The translations under genes were made by a program, and so were the position numbers. A DNA stretch of 9,491 nucleotides from positions 1-9,491 of the forward strand of contig JAADDT010000098.1 of assembly GCA_013153765.1 (NCBI GenBank), read 5' to 3'. The first letter of the stretch is position 1; each line of letters begins with the position of its first letter. Source of the stretch: Aquificota bacterium (GTDB lineage Bacteria > Aquificota > Aquificia > Aquificales > Hydrogenothermaceae). Below the pieces are notes generated by a model. It saw only the letters and a program-made list of their open reading frames with translations, was not told the DNA's origin and did not search any database. Positions 7,538 through 9,491 of the stretch are shown in pieces.

Positions 7538-8371
7538 ATGAAGAAAAAAATCGGTCTGGCTGTTGTAGTTCTGCTTGTTATTATCTACCTGATAGGTTAT
7601 TTTTCGTACCGTTCCACGCCTAAAATAGCCGTAATACCGATAACAGGCGTCATATCCCAATACATGGACACGGTGGCAAGGATAGAGAAAGCCCAGCTTG
7701 ATAAGTCCATAAAAGCTGTCGTTATTGCCGTTGACAGTCCGGGAGGAGCTGTTGGGGCGGCACAGGAGATTTACAACGCGGTGGAAAAACTCCGTAAGGA
7801 AAAACCGGTTGTCGTGTCTATGGGGAACGTTGCCGCCTCAGGCGGATACTACATAAGCGTGCCTGCCAATGTTATATACGCAAATCCGGGAACGATAACA
7901 GGTTCAATAGGGGTGATAATACAGCACGTAAGCGTGGCACAGGTGTTGAAGAAGTTAGGCATAAAGGTGGAAAACATAAAAAGTGGTCAGAACAAAGACA
8001 TACTGTATCCAAACAACGAGCTTACGCCAGAGCAGAAAAAGATACTGGAGGAGACCATAAAGGACGTTTACAACCAGTTCTTGGAGGACATAGTCAAATA
8101 CAGACCTGTTGATATGGAAACGCTAAAAAAGTACGCTGACGGCAGGATATTTTCCGGAAGGCAGGCTAAGGAGATAAAGCTTGTTGACAAGCTTGGGAAC
8201 ATACAGGACGCGGTGAAGGAAGCAAAAAAGCTGGCAGGTCTTGAAGGCAAGCCGGCTGTTGTGATAAAGATAAAAAAGCAGGATAACCTGTTCAGGAAGG
8301 TTCTTGAAAACGAGCTGAGCGTGTCGGACTTTATAACCTTTCCACAGTTTTTTTACCTGATGTCTTTCTGA
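7538..8371 (+). CDS. sppA: Signal peptide peptidase SppA (single-domain, 36K type)
   Basis: Membrane-anchored serine protease that degrades cleaved signal peptides and other short membrane peptides. The 277 residues begin with a short basic tip and one membrane helix (about 5-22), leaving the catalytic domain outside the cytoplasmic membrane. VAVDSPGG-like IAVDSPGGAV (63-72) forms the oxyanion strand. The nucleophile is S101 in NVAASGGYYIS. The general-base Lys is most likely K153 in SGQNKD, since the 52-residue separation equals that of S147/K199 in B. subtilis SppA. GTITGSIGV (118-125) and DGRIFSGRQA are further family motifs. Length fits the short Gram-positive/thermophile type, half of E. 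coli SppA. It is packed 3 bases after rbfA with a weak ribosome binding site inside the rbfA end, so translation probably depends on the upstream gene. Confidence 0.95.
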   Translation: MKKKIGLAVVVLLVIIYLIGYFSYRSTPKIAVIPITGVISQYMDTVARIEKAQLDKSIKAVVIAVDSPGGAVGAAQEIYNAVEKLRKEKPVVVSMGNVAASGGYYISVPANVIYANPGTITGSIGVIIQHVSVAQVLKKLGIKVENIKSGQNKDILYPNNELTPEQKKILEETIKDVYNQFLEDIVKYRPVDMETLKKYADGRIFSGRQAKEIKLVDKLGNIQDAVKEAKKLAGLEGKPAVVIKIKKQDNLFRKVLENELSVSDFITFPQFFYLMSF

Positions 8372-8384
8372 TTACAATCATAAT

Positions 8385-8410
8385 CAGGGTAGCCTGTGTA
8401 GGCTATCCTG
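8385..8410 (+). promoter_or_regulatory. Stable hairpin between sppA and the Fe-S carrier gene
   Basis: CAGGGTAGCCT (8385-8395), loop GTGT, AGGCTATCCTG (8400-8410): an 11-bp stem with one G-U pair and a four-base loop. It starts 13 bases after the sppA stop and ends 27 bases before the next ATG, 16 bases before its GGAGG. The following bases (TAAAGGAATAAAAAA) hold no U-run, so it is not a standard intrinsic terminator. It could protect or process the mRNA between the two genes, or shape the leader of the Fe-S carrier mRNA. The structure is seen; the role is inference. Confidence 0.6.
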
Positions 8411-8437
8411 TAAAGGAATAAAAAACGGAGGTAGAAG

Positions 8438-8779
8438 ATGCAGTCTGCAATTAACTTTACCGTGTCCGAAACAGCGGCGGAAGAAATCAAGAGGATAGCT
8501 GACGAGCAGGGAATAGAAAATCCCATCTTAAGGATAAGGGTCGTTCCCGGCGGTTGTTCAGGCTTCCAGTACGCTATGGGTTTTGACGAAGCTATTGAGG
8601 AAAACGATAAGGTAATTGAGCTGGAAAACGGGGTAAAAATAGCCATAGACGAGTTTTCCGCACCTTACATAGGCGGAGCCGTTCTGGACTACGTTCAGGA
8701 CTTTATGGGAGGCGGGTTTACCATTAAAAATCCAAACGCCGCAAACTCCTGCGGTTGTGGAAACTCCTTCTCCTGCTAA
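8438..8779 (+). CDS. iscA: A-type iron-sulfur carrier protein (IscA/ErpA/HesB family)
   Basis: Cytoplasmic protein that receives Fe-S clusters from scaffold proteins and passes them to target enzymes. The 113 residues match the family length. The three cluster-binding cysteines are present: C40 in VPGGCSGFQY, and C105 and C107 in the C-terminal SCGCGNSF. The middle motif (ENGVKIAIDEFSAPYIGG, then LDYVQDFMGGGFTIKNPNA) is also standard. A fourth cysteine, C113, is the last residue and is not part of the family signature. Whether it is the orthologue of IscA or ErpA cannot be told from sequence alone; no iscS, iscU or suf gene is nearby. GGAGG lies 6 bases before the ATG. A hairpin at 8385-8410 separates it from sppA. 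Its stop overlaps, tail to tail by 4 bases, the minus-strand gene that ends at 8776. Confidence 0.95.
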   Translation: MQSAINFTVSETAAEEIKRIADEQGIENPILRIRVVPGGCSGFQYAMGFDEAIEENDKVIELENGVKIAIDEFSAPYIGGAVLDYVQDFMGGGFTIKNPNAANSCGCGNSFSC

Positions 8780-8913
8780 AACCTATCTTTAAAATCACAA
8801 CTTCCGTAAAAGGGACAGGAAGCACACTGTCCCTTCCTTCCGTAATCTTTAAACCTTCTGTAAAGGTAAAAAACGCTTATTAAAAGCACCACTCCGGTAA
8901 GTATGTACTCCAT
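8776..8913 (-). CDS. Tiny one-TM Cys-rich membrane protein (FeoB-associated-like)
   Basis: A 45-codon frame from ATG 8913 to TAG 8776. Residues 3-18 (YILTGVVLLISVFYLY) form one membrane helix, followed by RRFKDYGRKGQ and then CASCPFYGSCDFKDRF, a C30-x2-C33-x5-C39 cluster. Basic residues after the helix put the Cys cluster on the cytoplasmic side. The layout (N-terminal helix, basic linker, short Cys cluster at the end) resembles FeoB-associated Cys-rich membrane proteins, which run about 45-60 residues and accompany ferrous iron transport; no feoA or feoB is visible here. It converges on the Fe-S carrier gene with a 4-base overlap. A GGAGG lies upstream, but 14 bases from the ATG, which is long; a stop codon just before the ATG rules out a longer start. 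That spacing and the size keep the call tentative. It is too well patterned to be dismissed as noise. Confidence 0.55.
   Translation of the reverse strand: MEYILTGVVLLISVFYLYRRFKDYGRKGQCASCPFYGSCDFKDRF
8810..8835. repeat. 9-bp inverted repeat (hairpin) downstream of the Fe-S carrier gene
   Basis: AAGGGACAG (8810-8818), an 8-base loop, CTGTCCCTT (8827-8835): a perfect 9-bp stem 31 bases after the Fe-S carrier stop. On the plus strand it is followed by CCTTCCG, not a real U-run; on the minus strand by TTAC. It may end or protect the carrier mRNA. It also lies within the codons for the CASC part of the minus-strand Cys-rich gene. Confidence 0.55.
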
Positions 8914-9024
8914 ACAGACAGCTTAAGCCTCCGCAGGGAAAACTTTTATGGTAAAAATCACCTTAAAAGCCACAGGCACGGTTTTTACTGTAAAATATTT
9001 ACCTAAAATGGACGGAGGACAGGT
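8914..9024. other. Divergent spacer between the Cys-rich gene and hemJ
   Basis: This 111-base spacer must hold the start signals for both genes. It contains GTAAA-ATA-TTTAC (8990-9002), an inverted repeat close before hemJ, and a longer-range pair GTAAAAA (8951-8957) / TTTTTAC (8982-8988). A minus-strand GGAGG lies at 8932-8928. No consensus promoter can be named on either strand. An iron-responsive operator would be plausible here given the neighbours, but no Fur box is recognisable. Confidence 0.4.
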
Positions 9025-9453
9025 ATGTACCTTTGGATAAAAGCCTTCCACCTTATATCGGTTATATCGTGGATGGCGGTTCTGTTTTACCTTCCGCGTC
9101 TGTTCGTTTACCACGCGGAAAACAGGGATAAGAAGGAGTTCGTCTCTGTAATCAAGGTTATGGAGTACAAGCTCCACAAGTTCATAGGCATTCCAGCCTT
9201 CTGGGGTACGGTGATAACAGGTCTTTTGATGATCTGGCTTAATCCGGAGATTTTCAAGACAGGTGGTTGGATACACCTTAAGCTTACGGCGGCAGTTCTG
9301 CTTATTGCGTACTACATACACCTTGCGGTTATCAGGAGGAAGCTTGAAAGGGACGAATGTACAAAGTCAGGTAAGTTTTTCAGGATTTACAACGAAGTGC
9401 CGACGGTTCTGATGATAATAATAGTAATAATGGCTGTGGTAAGACCGTTTTAG
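9025..9453 (+). CDS. hemJ: Protoporphyrinogen IX oxidase HemJ
   Basis: Integral membrane enzyme that oxidises protoporphyrinogen IX to protoporphyrin IX, the step before iron insertion in heme synthesis; it replaces HemG/HemY in many bacteria. The 142 residues show the family pattern: WIKAFHLISVISWMA (4-18) with the essential His at H9, LPRLFVYH (23-30), a second helix around 53-71, the conserved IHLKLT (83-88, K86) leading into helix three, FFRIYNEVPT (118-127), and a final helix at 128-140. Four membrane helices are visible. GGAGG lies 6 bases before the ATG. No other heme gene is in the window. The promoter should lie in 8914-9024, where I see AT-rich TAAAAT at 8991 but no convincing -35. 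Confidence 0.95.
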   Translation: MYLWIKAFHLISVISWMAVLFYLPRLFVYHAENRDKKEFVSVIKVMEYKLHKFIGIPAFWGTVITGLLMIWLNPEIFKTGGWIHLKLTAAVLLIAYYIHLAVIRRKLERDECTKSGKFFRIYNEVPTVLMIIIVIMAVVRPF

Positions 9454-9461
9454 GGTAAGTG

Positions 9462-9491
9462 ATGCTGGACGGACTTTTCGTAAGGGAAAGG
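9462..9491 (+). CDS. Start of an unidentified gene, cut by window edge
   Basis: Eight bases after the hemJ stop an ATG opens a frame (MLDGLFVRER) that stays open for the last ten codons. AGGGTAAG just upstream can serve as ribosome binding site, and it overlaps the hemJ stop, so a second operon gene is plausible. A GTG at 9459 is an alternative start. Ten residues are too few to name a family. Confidence 0.45.
   Translation, partial: MLDGLFVRER

Noticed and set aside
8385..8410. Hairpin as a rho-independent terminator of sppA
   Set aside because: The downstream bases are A-rich, not T-rich, and the reverse direction has no T-run either.
8923..9321. 132-codon minus-strand open frame
   Set aside because: It is antisense to hemJ, whose family match is firm. 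Only its last part leaves hemJ, and no start signal or motif supports it.

Overview
The window holds thirteen protein-coding genes (eleven complete, two cut by the window edges) and no RNA genes, mobile elements or CRISPR arrays. Proteins are rich in Lys, Glu and Arg, arginine is mostly AGG/AGA and isoleucine often ATA, base composition is moderate, and Shine-Dalgarno sites are purine-rich. This, with the endonuclease-type MutL having almost no linker, the GlnD, HemJ and A-type carrier sequences and the standalone DUF5335 protein, suggests a thermophilic bacterium, most likely of the Aquificota. The placement is an inference from style and gene content, not from a search.

Region 1 to about 5610 is read on the minus strand. 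In transcription order it holds mutL (mismatch-repair ATPase/endonuclease), glnD (PII uridylyltransferase, ATGA overlap with mutL), then, after a 109-bp gap with a near-consensus sigma70 promoter and an inverted repeat, groES and groEL (groEL runs out of the window at residue 351). This half links DNA repair, nitrogen signalling and protein folding by neighbourhood only.

Region 5611 to 8371 is read on the plus strand. A 92-bp divergent spacer leads to a DUF5335 protein. It is followed by a two-gene unit with its own TATAAT promoter: a small exported CXXCH protein resembling a DsbC N-terminal domain without its thioredoxin domain, and a two-TM protein that stops right after a HAMP domain. Next comes a tightly packed unit, ylxP-rbfA-sppA (1-bp overlap, then a 3-bp gap), joining 30S ribosome maturation to membrane peptide clean-up.

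Region 8372 to the end carries iron-related genes: an IscA/ErpA A-type Fe-S carrier preceded by an 11-bp hairpin, a convergent 45-codon gene for a one-TM protein with a C-x2-C-x5-C cluster, resembling FeoB-associated Cys-rich proteins, and hemJ (protoporphyrinogen oxidase). The last 30 bases open a further reading frame.

Most of the window is ordinary housekeeping sequence. The parts most worth a second look are the tiny Cys-rich membrane gene with a hairpin inside its Cys codons, the CXXCH/HAMP-only gene pair, the hairpin before the Fe-S carrier gene and the inverted repeat upstream of the groES promoter.
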